A stretch of 32,303 nucleotides of DNA from Chloroflexota bacterium (GTDB lineage: Bacteria; Chloroflexota; Chloroflexia; Chloroheliales; Chloroheliaceae), in the NCBI GenBank assembly GCA_028287745.1, contig JAQBPB010000096.1:1-32303 (forward strand), read 5' to 3'. Numbering within the stretch: position 1 is the stretch's first letter; each line of letters begins with the position of its first letter. A model generated the notes under the pieces. That model did not search any database and had not been told where the DNA came from. It saw nothing but the letters and a program-made list of their open reading frames with translations. The position numbers and the translations under genes were made by a program. Below are positions 5,989 to 13,335 of this stretch, piece by piece.

Positions 5989-7863
5989 ATGTGTTTTAAG
6001 AACCTTCCTATCGAATTCGACAGCCAGGGCAAGGCTCAGTTGAAAGAAGGGGTGAGTAACCCATACACTTACCAGGTCAAGTCACTGCATGCCGAAGAAG
6101 ACCAGTTAAGGACTTTACTTGCCAAAAACGGCCATATTAAATCGGTAGATTTTGACCCGGTTACCCGCGTCGCAGGAGCGCTGGCCTTCCATACCGTAGC
6201 CGACCTTAAAGAGGGTAAAATCCTGAGCGCCAATTCGATGGCAACCCTTTTTCGAGGTTACGAAGTAATTTTAAAAGGGCGTGACCCTCGCGATGCTATC
6301 TTTATCAGCAGCCGCGCCTGCGGGGTCTGTGGCGGAGTCCATGCCACCGTGGCCGCGCACGCCATGGAAATGGCCTTTGATATTAAACCCCCGCCGCTCG
6401 GTATCGTGGTCCGCAACATGATGCTGGCCCTGGAATATCTCTACGACCATCCTCTGCACCTTTTCCTGCTGGCTGGGCCGGATTATTCGCAGGCCATAGT
6501 TGAACAAAGTAACCCTGAAATAATGGAAAAAGCCTGGCGTACTCCCGCCCCTGGCGCTAACATACACGGCTACGCCAATATGGGTAAGTTGATGGAGGAT
6601 ATGAACCCGCTAACGGGGAGCCTCTATCTGGAAGCCCTGCATATGACCAGGGTGGCGCGGGAAGCGTATGTGCTGCTGGGTGCCAAATATCCTCACCCGG
6701 AAACGATTGTCCCCGGTGGAGTGAGCGTGACCATTACTCTGCAGACCTTTAATGAGGTTTATGCCCGGTTGATCAAGTTCTTTGATTACTCCAAGAAAGC
6801 AGCGGCAATCTGGGACGATCTGACCAACTTTTTCTATGATGCTAATTCCCGCTACCAGGAAGTAGGCAGCCGGCCCATGAACATAATTGATACAGGAGTC
6901 TGGGATGACCCGTACGCTTACGATGCCAGTTACAAGAATTGTAACGAATGGGGCGAGCGGCGCTGGGCTACGCCGGGCGTAATCATTCAGGGTGACCTGG
7001 TTACTACCCGCCTGCAGGATATTAATATCGGCGTCGAAGAATTTGTAGACCACTCCTTTTACGAGCAGTGGAACAGCCACCGCTTTAAAACCGACCCGGC
7101 CGGTAATCCCCTGAGCCCCTATCACGCCTGGAACAAGGAAACTATCCCTAAACCGCAGGGGCAGAACTGGAAAGAACGCTACACCTGGGACACCGCTCCC
7201 CGCTGGGACCGCATGTCGGTCGAGGCGGGAGCCTATGCCCGGCTCCTGATAACGGCGATGGCTAAAAAGCTGCCGCATAATCGTTTTATCGAGTCCACCG
7301 GTACCAGCCTGAAAATCCAGTTGCCCAGGGCAACTAAACCGGCTCTTGAGCTGGAATGGCACGTGCCAAAGACCTGGAACGCTTTTGAACGCAACCGGGC
7401 CAGGGCTTATGCCATCGGCTATACCGCCATGGTCTGCATGGATAACTGGCAGCACGGCATGGACATGTTAAAGTCCGGCGAAACAGCCGTCAGTACCAAA
7501 TTTGAAATACCCAAAAAGGGCACTCATATCGGGGCGGGCTTCTGGGGAGCCGGGCGGGGCTTTCTGACCCATCACCTGGTCGCCGATAATGGCGTGATTT
7601 CCAATTACCAGATTAACACGCCTTCAACCATTAACGCCTCTCCGCGTGACCCGTTTGGAACGCCCGGCCCTTACGAACAGGCCGTAATGAACACTCCGAT
7701 TCTGGAGAAGTACTCCGGCCCGGAGAACTTTAAGGGTATTGACGTACTGCGGGCTATCCGCAGCTTCGATCCCTGTATGCCCTGCACCACCCATATTCAC
7801 GTGGACGGCTCCGACCGGGTGGTCTCGCGTGAGGTAAATACCTGTGCCTGTGGCGTCGATTAA
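5989..7863 (+). CDS. hhyL: Group 1h [NiFe]-hydrogenase large (catalytic) subunit
   Basis: This subunit binds the NiFe(CN)2CO site and splits H2. The N-terminal nickel-ligand motif is RACGVCGGVH (Cys111, Cys114) and the C-terminal one is DPCMPCTTH (Cys596, Cys599, His602). All four ligands are Cys, so this is not a NiFeSe enzyme despite the selenium signals nearby. The 22 residues after His602 are the expected propeptide for cleavage by an M52 protease, and two M52-like genes lie in the operon. The length of 624 and the whole layout fit group 1h enzymes, which oxidise H2 at atmospheric level under carbon starvation in Actinobacteria, Chloroflexota and others. The purine-rich GGAAAGGAAAGAAG precedes the ATG. 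Unusually, five small membrane-protein genes separate it from hhyS. Confidence 0.95.
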   Translation: MCFKNLPIEFDSQGKAQLKEGVSNPYTYQVKSLHAEEDQLRTLLAKNGHIKSVDFDPVTRVAGALAFHTVADLKEGKILSANSMATLFRGYEVILKGRDPRDAIFISSRACGVCGGVHATVAAHAMEMAFDIKPPPLGIVVRNMMLALEYLYDHPLHLFLLAGPDYSQAIVEQSNPEIMEKAWRTPAPGANIHGYANMGKLMEDMNPLTGSLYLEALHMTRVAREAYVLLGAKYPHPETIVPGGVSVTITLQTFNEVYARLIKFFDYSKKAAAIWDDLTNFFYDANSRYQEVGSRPMNIIDTGVWDDPYAYDASYKNCNEWGERRWATPGVIIQGDLVTTRLQDINIGVEEFVDHSFYEQWNSHRFKTDPAGNPLSPYHAWNKETIPKPQGQNWKERYTWDTAPRWDRMSVEAGAYARLLITAMAKKLPHNRFIESTGTSLKIQLPRATKPALELEWHVPKTWNAFERNRARAYAIGYTAMVCMDNWQHGMDMLKSGETAVSTKFEIPKKGTHIGAGFWGAGRGFLTHHLVADNGVISNYQINTPSTINASPRDPFGTPGPYEQAVMNTPILEKYSGPENFKGIDVLRAIRSFDPCMPCTTHIHVDGSDRVVSREVNTCACGVD

Positions 7864-7899
7864 CCGGCTGGTTGGCTGGCAGAGGCAGGCGTTTACAAG

Positions 7900-8430
7900 A
7901 TGAGGATTTTAATTGCCGGGGTCGGCTACTATAATCTGCGGGACCTGTCCCTTGGTCCCCTGATGCTCCAGCAGTTGCAGAAGCTGGATTGGCCGGCCCA
8001 TGTAGAATTTGATGATTTTAGTTTCGGGCCGATTGCCGTAATGCAACGGATGGAGGACCGGCCTGGGTTTTTCGACCGGGTGGTTTTCCTGGCCGGGGTC
8101 GGCCGGGGAGGGCGAGAGCCGGGCAGCATCTATTGCTACCGCTGGAAATCCGCCTGCCCCTCGAATGAAGAGGTCCAGCAGTGTGTCACGGAGGGAGTTA
8201 CCGGGGTAGTCAGCCTGGATAATCTCCTGGTTATCGGTGAGTACTTTAAAGTCTGGCCGGCCGAAATAGTGGTAATCGAAGTTGAGCCATCCTCAGAAGA
8301 ATGGGGCGACGATTACAGCGAACCGGTCCAGGCGGCGGTGCCAGTCCTGCCGGGCCTGGTACGACAGGCGGCTTTAGGCCCATTGCACCGCTTTCACGAT
8401 AGCCCCTATGTAGCAACGCTCCTCGATTAA
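7900..8430 (+). CDS. Divergent M52-type hydrogenase maturation protease-like protein
   Basis: The 176-residue protein has the fold opening of M52 proteases (MRILIAGVGYYNLRDLSLGP, then VVFLAGVGRGG and EPGSIYCYRW), and it lies 36 bp after hhyL, a usual place for the cognate protease. However, the GxGN..L.DDG nickel-sensing motif is altered to GVGYYNLRDLSLG, and the C-terminal half contains an acidic stretch (EVEPSSEEWGDDYSE) not typical of HybD/HycI. A canonical M52 gene exists further downstream (9863-10450). This protein may be the dedicated group 1h protease with diverged specificity, or a catalytically silent assembly factor. I prefer the M52 family call but not a proven activity. Confidence 0.7.
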   Translation: MRILIAGVGYYNLRDLSLGPLMLQQLQKLDWPAHVEFDDFSFGPIAVMQRMEDRPGFFDRVVFLAGVGRGGREPGSIYCYRWKSACPSNEEVQQCVTEGVTGVVSLDNLLVIGEYFKVWPAEIVVIEVEPSSEEWGDDYSEPVQAAVPVLPGLVRQAALGPLHRFHDSPYVATLLD

Positions 8431-8498
8431 ATAGTCCAACCAGTAATTAAATCTAGTAATTAAGTAAGCTCGGTAAGGTTAGGGTTAAGGCAAAAATT

Positions 8499-8933
8499 AT
8501 GAATTCACCTGAAAATGAAAAGGACAAATCCCCGGAAAATCTGGAAATACCGATTGAAAAGGAGCTTTTCTGGCGTGACGAGATTTTACAGGTCATTTTC
8601 TGGTACTGCGGTGAGGGCCTGGGCAAAGCTATCGGGCTGGTTGAACTGCAAACCTTTCTGCCGGCCCCCGGTAGAGTCCTGGGCCAGGTGCTGGAGCACA
8701 TGGTAACCGACGGTTACCTGGTTAAGGATCCCGGCAGTACGAGTGAAACGCGTTACGCCTTCACTCCTTTCGGTTCAAGAGAGGGAGCGCGGCGTTTTGC
8801 CGATGAGTTCGCCGGACTGACCGACCAGGCTCACGGGGAATGTAATGACCCTGAGTGCGACTGCCAGACCCTTGGCCCGGCGGCCTGCTCGACCAGGGTA
8901 ACTGCCGGGAGCGGAACCGGACACAACCACTAA
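8499..8933 (+). CDS. Winged-helix-like protein with Cys-rich C-terminus, hydrogenase-operon associated
   Basis: The 144-residue protein starts with a charged tail. It then has a winged-helix-like body (residues about 25-100: RDEILQVIFWYCGEGLGKAI, VLGQVLEHMVTDGYLVK, TRYAFTPFG) and ends with a metal- or cluster-binding tail (HGECNDPECDCQTLGPAAC, residues about 112-130). The wing and helix pattern resembles PadR/MarR-type DNA-binding domains. The cysteine and histidine tail could sense metal or iron-sulfur status. It sits mid-operon between maturation genes, so a maturation or regulatory role is possible. I do not recognise a named family. The start at 8499 follows a short AT-rich gap without a strong RBS. 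Confidence 0.6.
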   Translation: MNSPENEKDKSPENLEIPIEKELFWRDEILQVIFWYCGEGLGKAIGLVELQTFLPAPGRVLGQVLEHMVTDGYLVKDPGSTSETRYAFTPFGSREGARRFADEFAGLTDQAHGECNDPECDCQTLGPAACSTRVTAGSGTGHNH

Positions 8934-8951
8934 TCGAAAGCGGGTCTTTCC

Positions 8952-9854
8952 ATGTCGTTTACGGACCAACCTCTTTCCGATGATGAATTTGAAAGCACAA
9001 CCCGGCACCTGGACGCCCTGGTGCGGGAGTTTGAAGTATTGCCGTTTCCTGAAATTAAAGAAAAAGTTTTCGATCTCCTGCAAACTATTGACGTAGTGCA
9101 TCGAACGGCCCTGGGCAGGCTGTCCCGCTTTATAAATGACGAGGGCCAGACCAGCCTCCTGGAAAGGGCCGCCCAGGACCCGGCCATTCTGACTTTGCTG
9201 CAGCTTTACGATGTACTCCCACTCGAACCCCAGGAACAGGTCATTATGGCCCTGGAAACTTTGCGGGATGAGGCTACCGAAAAGGGCTGTCTGATCGAGC
9301 TTCTGGAAGTGGTTAACGGAGTGGTCAGCCTCAGGTTAAGCGGAGCCTGCCAGGGCAATTCGGAGGGGGCAGTACTCTTCAGGCAAAAAATTGAAGCGGC
9401 ATTGCGTTCAGGCTTCCGGGGCTTTCTTTCGATGGAAGTTTCCGAACCGCCTACCACGCTGCCGCCCGCGCCTACCAGGAGCATTATTCCTTTGCAGCAT
9501 TTGCAAAACTCGGCTAAAACCCTCAAACGCCCGGTCTTTACCCCGGCCCTGGCCCTGGATGACTTGCCGCCCGGCTCGGTTAAAGGCCTGGAGCTTGAAA
9601 CGGCCCGGATTCTACTTTGCCGGGTAGACGAAGAAATTTTCGCCTTTCACAACGCCTGTCCCGGCTCCCCTTTGCCACTGGATATGGGCAGGCTGGAAGG
9701 AACAACCCTGCATTGCCCCTGGCACCAGTGCCAGTTCGATTTGCGCAGCGGCCGGAGAGTGGACGGAGGACACGGCCGCCTGACAATCGTGCCGGTATCG
9801 CTTTTCGATGGGATGGTGCAACTGGCTTTGAAGGCTGTTCCAGCCAAACTTTAA
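8952..9854 (+). CDS. NifU-like/Rieske-like fusion with incomplete cluster ligands
   Basis: The 300-residue protein joins an N-terminal helical region (1-105), a NifU C-terminal-type domain (about 110-165, VVNGVVSLRLSGACQGNSEG) and a Rieske-type ferredoxin domain (about 195-300, FHNACPGSPLPL then LHCPWHQCQFDLRSG). Such fusions occur in group 1h hydrogenase operons and may pass electrons from HhyS or help cluster assembly. Both cluster sites look incomplete. The NifU CxxC is reduced to Cys133 with Asn136 in the second position. In the Rieske domain Cys236 is followed by Pro-Gly instead of x-His, while Cys255, His258 and Cys260 remain. A standard Rieske needs two Cys and two His, so an unusual or absent cluster is expected unless another residue substitutes. 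The gene begins 18 bp after its neighbour. Confidence 0.8.
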   Translation: MSFTDQPLSDDEFESTTRHLDALVREFEVLPFPEIKEKVFDLLQTIDVVHRTALGRLSRFINDEGQTSLLERAAQDPAILTLLQLYDVLPLEPQEQVIMALETLRDEATEKGCLIELLEVVNGVVSLRLSGACQGNSEGAVLFRQKIEAALRSGFRGFLSMEVSEPPTTLPPAPTRSIIPLQHLQNSAKTLKRPVFTPALALDDLPPGSVKGLELETARILLCRVDEEIFAFHNACPGSPLPLDMGRLEGTTLHCPWHQCQFDLRSGRRVDGGHGRLTIVPVSLFDGMVQLALKAVPAKL

Positions 9855-9862
9855 ATCAAATC

Positions 9863-10450
9863 ATGAGGGGTAAGGTAACAGGCCTAGTGAGTATAGAACC
9901 GGCCCGGCCGCTAACCGGGGAACAGAACACGGAACCGCTTTCTCTTAAAGAGCCTGAGTCTCCCACCAGAGTGCTGGTAGCCGGTATGGGAAATGTCTTG
10001 CAGTGGGATGACGGGTGGGGAATAGCCGTCGTACAGAAACTGGCCCGGCATACCGCCTTACCCGCCAACGCTAAAGTGATCGAGGTTGGAATGGCCGGTA
10101 TGAGCCTGGTCCAGGAGCTACTCGACGGTTACGGCGCGCTGGTGATAGTGGATGCGGCTGAACGGGGCGGATCGCCCGGTACGATCTATTTGCTGGAACC
10201 TGAAATCCCTGACCTGGCCCAGTGGCCTTACGCGCAGCGCCAGGATTTCCTGGCCGATATGCATTACACCAACCCTTCCAAAGCCCTTGTACTGGCCCGG
10301 TCACTGGGCGTGCTGCCGCCGAAAGTATTTATTCTGGGCTGCCAGCCTGCCACTATAGAGGGGTTGGGCATAGGCTTGAGCGAGCCGGTAAACTTAGCCG
10401 TTGATCAGGGTGTGGAAAGATTGATCACGGCTATCAGGCAACTATCCTGA
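9863..10450 (+). CDS. Hydrogenase maturation protease, M52 (HybD/HycI) family
   Basis: This endopeptidase should remove the C-terminal propeptide of HhyL once nickel is in place. The family motif is RVLVAGMGNVLQWDDGWGIA, followed by EVGMAGMSLVQELLDGYGAL and VIVDAAERGGSPGTIYLLEP. A His in DMHYTNPSK is a candidate third nickel ligand. The longest frame starts at 9617, inside the previous gene. I chose ATG 9863, 8 bp after that gene's stop, giving 195 residues with a 38-residue hydrophilic N-tail; its RBS is weak, so the start is uncertain. Unlike the gene at 7900-8430 it keeps the full GxGN-DDG motif. Two M52-like genes in one operon imply two targets or division of labour. Confidence 0.85.
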   Translation: MRGKVTGLVSIEPARPLTGEQNTEPLSLKEPESPTRVLVAGMGNVLQWDDGWGIAVVQKLARHTALPANAKVIEVGMAGMSLVQELLDGYGALVIVDAAERGGSPGTIYLLEPEIPDLAQWPYAQRQDFLADMHYTNPSKALVLARSLGVLPPKVFILGCQPATIEGLGIGLSEPVNLAVDQGVERLITAIRQLS

Positions 10451-10530
10451 TCCTCAAAACCCTGGGCCGCAAGCAGTAGTAGTAGAAAGCGGATCTGGCG
10501 GGGCCAGGAAAGCCCCAAGGAGGGATTATT

Positions 10531-10857
10531 ATGGAACATTATGACCGTAACTCGGAAGGCGCCCCGGCTGGTACAGGTTCGGCGGCTGAGGCTCAGTTAG
10601 AACCGTTATCGACCCTGATCGAGTATTACGAACGCGAGATGGGCGAACTGCCGGGCCGATTGATGATTGCTATTTCATTTCTCAGCGACGCTCAACTGAT
10701 GTCAGGGTGGGAGAAGCAGCCCCTGGAAATGCGCCAGGCTATCGAGCAGGCTCAGGCCCTGGTAATATCCGTAATGTCGCGCATGTTGAAAGCCCAGCAC
10801 AACCGGGCCACCGGGGATCCTAAAGGATGGGGAGAGGAAATATTCAGGGAAGTATGA
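10531..10857 (+). CDS. Small helical protein of unknown function in the hydrogenase operon
   Basis: The 108-residue product is mostly helical by composition (STLIEYYEREMGELPGRLMI, QPLEMRQAIEQAQALVISVM), has no cysteine, and shows no membrane segment or known motif. It is preceded by a clear AAGGAGGG ribosome site and its stop overlaps the next start (ATGA at 10854-10857), which couples it translationally to the ligand-less CooC-like ATPase. I infer a partner role with that ATPase or with hydrogenase assembly. The family is not recognised. Confidence 0.6.
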   Translation: MEHYDRNSEGAPAGTGSAAEAQLEPLSTLIEYYEREMGELPGRLMIAISFLSDAQLMSGWEKQPLEMRQAIEQAQALVISVMSRMLKAQHNRATGDPKGWGEEIFREV

Positions 10858-11795
10858 CAATGCAACCAACCGCCTCAACCAGCTTGATATCTCATTCTAT
10901 GGCCCAGCCAGGCTTAGGTTCCGCACCTCAGACGCGAGGCCTGCGGATTGCCCTGGCCGGGAAAGGCGGGGCCGGTAAGTCGGCTATCGCCGCGACCCTG
11001 GCCCGCACTCTAGCCCGCCGCGGCCACTCTGTCCTGGCCCTGGATGTTGATACCCTGCCGGGCCTGGCCTTTTCCCTGGGCCTTCCTCTGGATGAAGCCA
11101 GCCTGGGAGAGCTGCCGGCTGACCTGGCCGAACGAGTGCCGGAGCGGGGCTGGGTGCTCAAGGATGGGGTAGAGGTGGTGGATCTGGTAAAAAAATATGC
11201 TGTAGCCGCGCCTGATGGGGTGCGGTTTCTCCAGCTTGGTAAGTTGCCGGACAAAGTTAAGCCCGGTTCTACGGTCGCTTTCCGGTATGTAATGGAAGAA
11301 TTCAGGGATGAGAACTGGTCCCTGATCGGCGACATGGCCGCCGGAACCCGTCAGCCTTTTTTTGGCTGGGGTGACTTCGCCGAGCTGATTCTCCTGGTGT
11401 CCGAACCTTCCGCCAAAGCGGTTCTCTCGATCCGGCGGCTGGCAAAACTGGCCCAACCGCTGCCGCCTGCTAAAAAAAGCAAGGATACCCCGTCCGAGGA
11501 AACTCCTTCGGCCCGCCCGATGGTCGGAATTATAGCAAACAAGTTACGGTCGGCAGCCGAGCTGGCGCAGATGGAACAACTTTTCGGGGCTGGTCCCGGC
11601 TGGGGCGGGCTGCCGCTCCTGGCAACGCTTCCTTACGATGAAGAGCTGGCCGAAGCCGAGCGCGAAAAGTACGCTCCCCTGGATGCCGTCCCCTTTGCCC
11701 CGGCGGTAGTGGCTATCCAGGAACTGGCCGTCCGGCTGGAACAGTTTATCGGGGAACAGCGGCAGCAGCAACAACAACAGCAGCAAGCTCACTAA
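10854..11795 (+). CDS. CooC/MinD-like ATPase paralogue lacking the CxC metal motif
   Basis: The 313-residue P-loop ATPase has the Walker A motif GKGGAGKSAIAAT after a 25-residue N-tail, ALDVDTLPGLAFSLG, and APDGVRFLQLGKLPDKVKPG. Where the two sister genes have Sec-x-Cys or Sec-x-Sec, it reads PGSTVAFRYVMEEF: Ser takes the first ligand position and no cysteine follows. The segment after it (IGDMAAGTRQPFFGWGDFAE) also differs from CooC. It ends in a glutamine-rich tail (eight consecutive Gln). The start was chosen at 10854, overlapping the upstream stop, rather than at 10827. Loss of ligands suggests a regulatory or heterodimeric partner of the selenoprotein sisters, or a role in moving another cofactor (inference). 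Confidence 0.8.
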   Translation: MTMQPTASTSLISHSMAQPGLGSAPQTRGLRIALAGKGGAGKSAIAATLARTLARRGHSVLALDVDTLPGLAFSLGLPLDEASLGELPADLAERVPERGWVLKDGVEVVDLVKKYAVAAPDGVRFLQLGKLPDKVKPGSTVAFRYVMEEFRDENWSLIGDMAAGTRQPFFGWGDFAELILLVSEPSAKAVLSIRRLAKLAQPLPPAKKSKDTPSEETPSARPMVGIIANKLRSAAELAQMEQLFGAGPGWGGLPLLATLPYDEELAEAEREKYAPLDAVPFAPAVVAIQELAVRLEQFIGEQRQQQQQQQQAH

Positions 11796-11823
11796 GTTAT
11801 TAAGCAAGGGAAAGGAGGTTTTT

Positions 11824-12630
11824 TTGAAAATAGCAGTAGTAGGTAAAGGTGGCACCGGCAAGACCACAACTTCCGGTACTATTTCCCGCCTGCTGGCCCG
11901 CCAGGGCCGGGAGGTTATCGCCCTGGATTGTGATACAAATCCAAACCTGGGCTTATCCTTGGGCCTTTCGGTAGAAGAGACTTACCGGCTGGCGGCAGTT
12001 CGTCAGGCCCTTGATGAAGAAGACTCTGAGGCCGAACACGCTCCCAGTGTCCTGGAAATGCTGGAGCGCTTCGGGGTTACGGCCCCGGACGGAGTGCGGC
12101 TGGCGGTTGTAACTAAAATTGAACAGCTAAAACCCGGCTGACCCTGATGTGGAATATCGGCCGAGCAGTTGCTCGGAGAGATTGAAACTATTGGCCTGTC
12201 TAACCGGGTTGTTCTGGCTGACCTGGAAGCCGGCCTTGGTACGCTCAGCCGCCTTGAAGAAGGCCACGTCGATTACCTTCTGGTAATGGCCGAACCAAGC
12301 CCTAAAGCTCTGGAAGTAGCCCGGAGAGCGGTAGACATGGCCCACGAACGCAAGGTTGCCCATGTCCTGGTAGTAGCTAACCGAATTCGAAGTGAAGCCG
12401 ACCTGGAAAGAGTGCGGCAACTCTTCCCGGACGAAGAAATGATGGTAATTCCAGAGGACCAGGCTATCGAAGAAGCCGATAACCAGGCCAAAGCCCCCAT
12501 TGACGCGGCGGCAGGTTCGCCCGGCATCCAGGCTTTTGAAGCCCTGGTGAGCCGTTTGTTACAACCGGCGAAACCCCAGGCGACTTCAAAACTCGATTCG
12601 CGGTTGCGGTTTATAGACCAGGAAAAGTAA
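11824..12630 (+). CDS. CooC/MinD-like ATPase, predicted double selenoprotein (Sec106, Sec108)
   Basis: This is the second CooC-type ATPase with in-frame UGA, also 268 residues. The Walker A motif GKGGTGKTTTSGT is near residue 7, and DCDTNPNLGLSLGL follows. The frame meets UGA at 12139-12141 and again at 12145-12147, giving PG-U106-P107-U108-C109-G. It then runs on to 12630 with clear family sequence (LADLEAGLGTLSRLEEGHVD, VMAEPSPKALEVA, VVANRIRSEADLE). U106 and U108 align with the CxC ligands of CooC and with U112/C114 of the first gene. TTG is the start: AAAGGAGG lies 5 nt upstream, and the product begins KIAVVGKGGTGKTT as in its sister. A SECIS-like hairpin follows. Annotation tools would split it into two pieces. 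Two chance nonsense mutations at exactly the two ligand codons would be a poor explanation. Confidence 0.8.
12161..12176 (+). promoter_or_regulatory. Predicted bacterial SECIS hairpin after UGA 12139 and 12145
   Basis: CCGAGC (12161-12166) pairs perfectly with GCTCGG (12171-12176) around the tetraloop AGUU. The loop begins 19 nt after the second UGA and 25 nt after the first. It again has G-U at loop positions 2-3, as in the hairpin at 2034-2056. One hairpin would have to serve both UGA codons. Confidence 0.6.
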
Positions 12631-12647
12631 AGGTTAGGAGAAGAGCG

Positions 12648-12965
12648 ATGTCAACTCACAACCAACCTTTAGCCTACGTTATTCGGACGGCTCGCCAAAC
12701 ACAGGCCATGACCCAGGGAGAACTGGCAGCCCGGATAGGGGTTAACCAGAGTACCATTTCTTTCTGGGAACGTGGCACCGAGATTCCCACAGTCGAACAC
12801 ATCATTCAGTTAGCCCTGGTCCTGCCCCAAATAGTCGAAAGTCTGGAAGGGCGGGAACGGGTGTTACTGATGCGGGTTCTACGTCTGGAACGGGACCTTT
12901 TTCCGGGCCGGTGTGCCTGCTCGGGTTGCAAATGCGGTTCGGTCGAGACCAGTACGGGCAGCTAG
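12648..12965 (+). CDS. XRE-family regulator with a Cys-rich metal-sensor-like tail
   Basis: The 105-residue protein has an XRE helix-turn-helix at about residues 8-60 (TQGELAARIGVNQSTISFWE, then GTEIPTVEHI) and a short helix. It ends with GRCACSGCKCGS (about residues 86-97), four closely spaced cysteines. The tail looks like a metal or iron-sulfur or redox sensor attached to a DNA-binding domain. It is the last gene of the hydrogenase operon, 17 bp after the double-Sec ATPase, preceded by an AGGAG site. It would suit autoregulation of the operon in response to nickel, selenium or redox state (inference). The closest functional guess is a one-component repressor; its operator may be the palindrome at 13063-13078 or the boxes at 1266-1408. 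Confidence 0.72.
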   Translation: MSTHNQPLAYVIRTARQTQAMTQGELAARIGVNQSTISFWERGTEIPTVEHIIQLALVLPQIVESLEGRERVLLMRVLRLERDLFPGRCACSGCKCGSVETSTGS

Positions 12966-13062
12966 CTAGTTAGCTGACTTCTAAATCCAAAATCAAAGCG
13001 TGGACAAGCAAACAAAGTATTGACCAACATTAATTTATTAGTCAGCTAATTTTAGGTAGAGA

Positions 13063-13078
13063 TATTAGTACACTAATA
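13063..13078. promoter_or_regulatory. Operator-like palindrome TATTAGT-AC-ACTAATA
   Basis: Two perfect 7-bp arms are separated by 2 bp. It lies 345 bp before the ABC-transporter start and 98 bp after the XRE regulator stop. The size and symmetry are typical for a dimeric repressor site. The bound protein is not known. Confidence 0.4.
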
Positions 13079-13188
13079 ATTTTACAAAGGTACCAACCCA
13101 AATAACAACATAATAGTCAAGCAAACCTGGATCATCCTGTGTAACACCTAGAAAATTTACTTATCTCAGGTAGGAAAAGGAGAAGGAG

Positions 13189-13335
13189 ATGGTAACAAGG
13201 TTTCAAACTGCTTTAGCCCGGTACTGCCTTTAGCTTCTTTGTTGTGCATTATTGGTGTCGGATCCCGGCCCGTAACCGGCGGCCGGAGCAGCTAGCACTA
13301 TTCAACCGGCTGAAATACAGGGGGTAATAATTTAA
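13189..13335 (+). pseudogene. Possible decayed small secreted-protein gene with strong RBS
   Basis: AGGAGAAGGAG directly precedes ATG 13189. The frame reads MVTRFQTALARYCL, then TAG, LLCCALLVSDPGP, then TAA, then PAAGAASTIQPAEIQGVII, then TAA. Read through the two stops it resembles a signal peptide followed by a short mature part. Either it is a nonsense-riddled relic, or only the 14-codon leader peptide before the TAG is translated. No homologue is recognised. Confidence 0.3.

Noticed and set aside
6610..7455. 281-codon minus-strand frame within hhyL
   Set aside because: It is a long shadow frame opposite a highly conserved catalytic subunit and has no recognisable motif.
5989..7863. A NiFeSe hydrogenase
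   Set aside because: Both nickel-ligand motifs have Cys (Cys111, Cys114, Cys596, Cys599) and no in-frame UGA occurs in hhyL.
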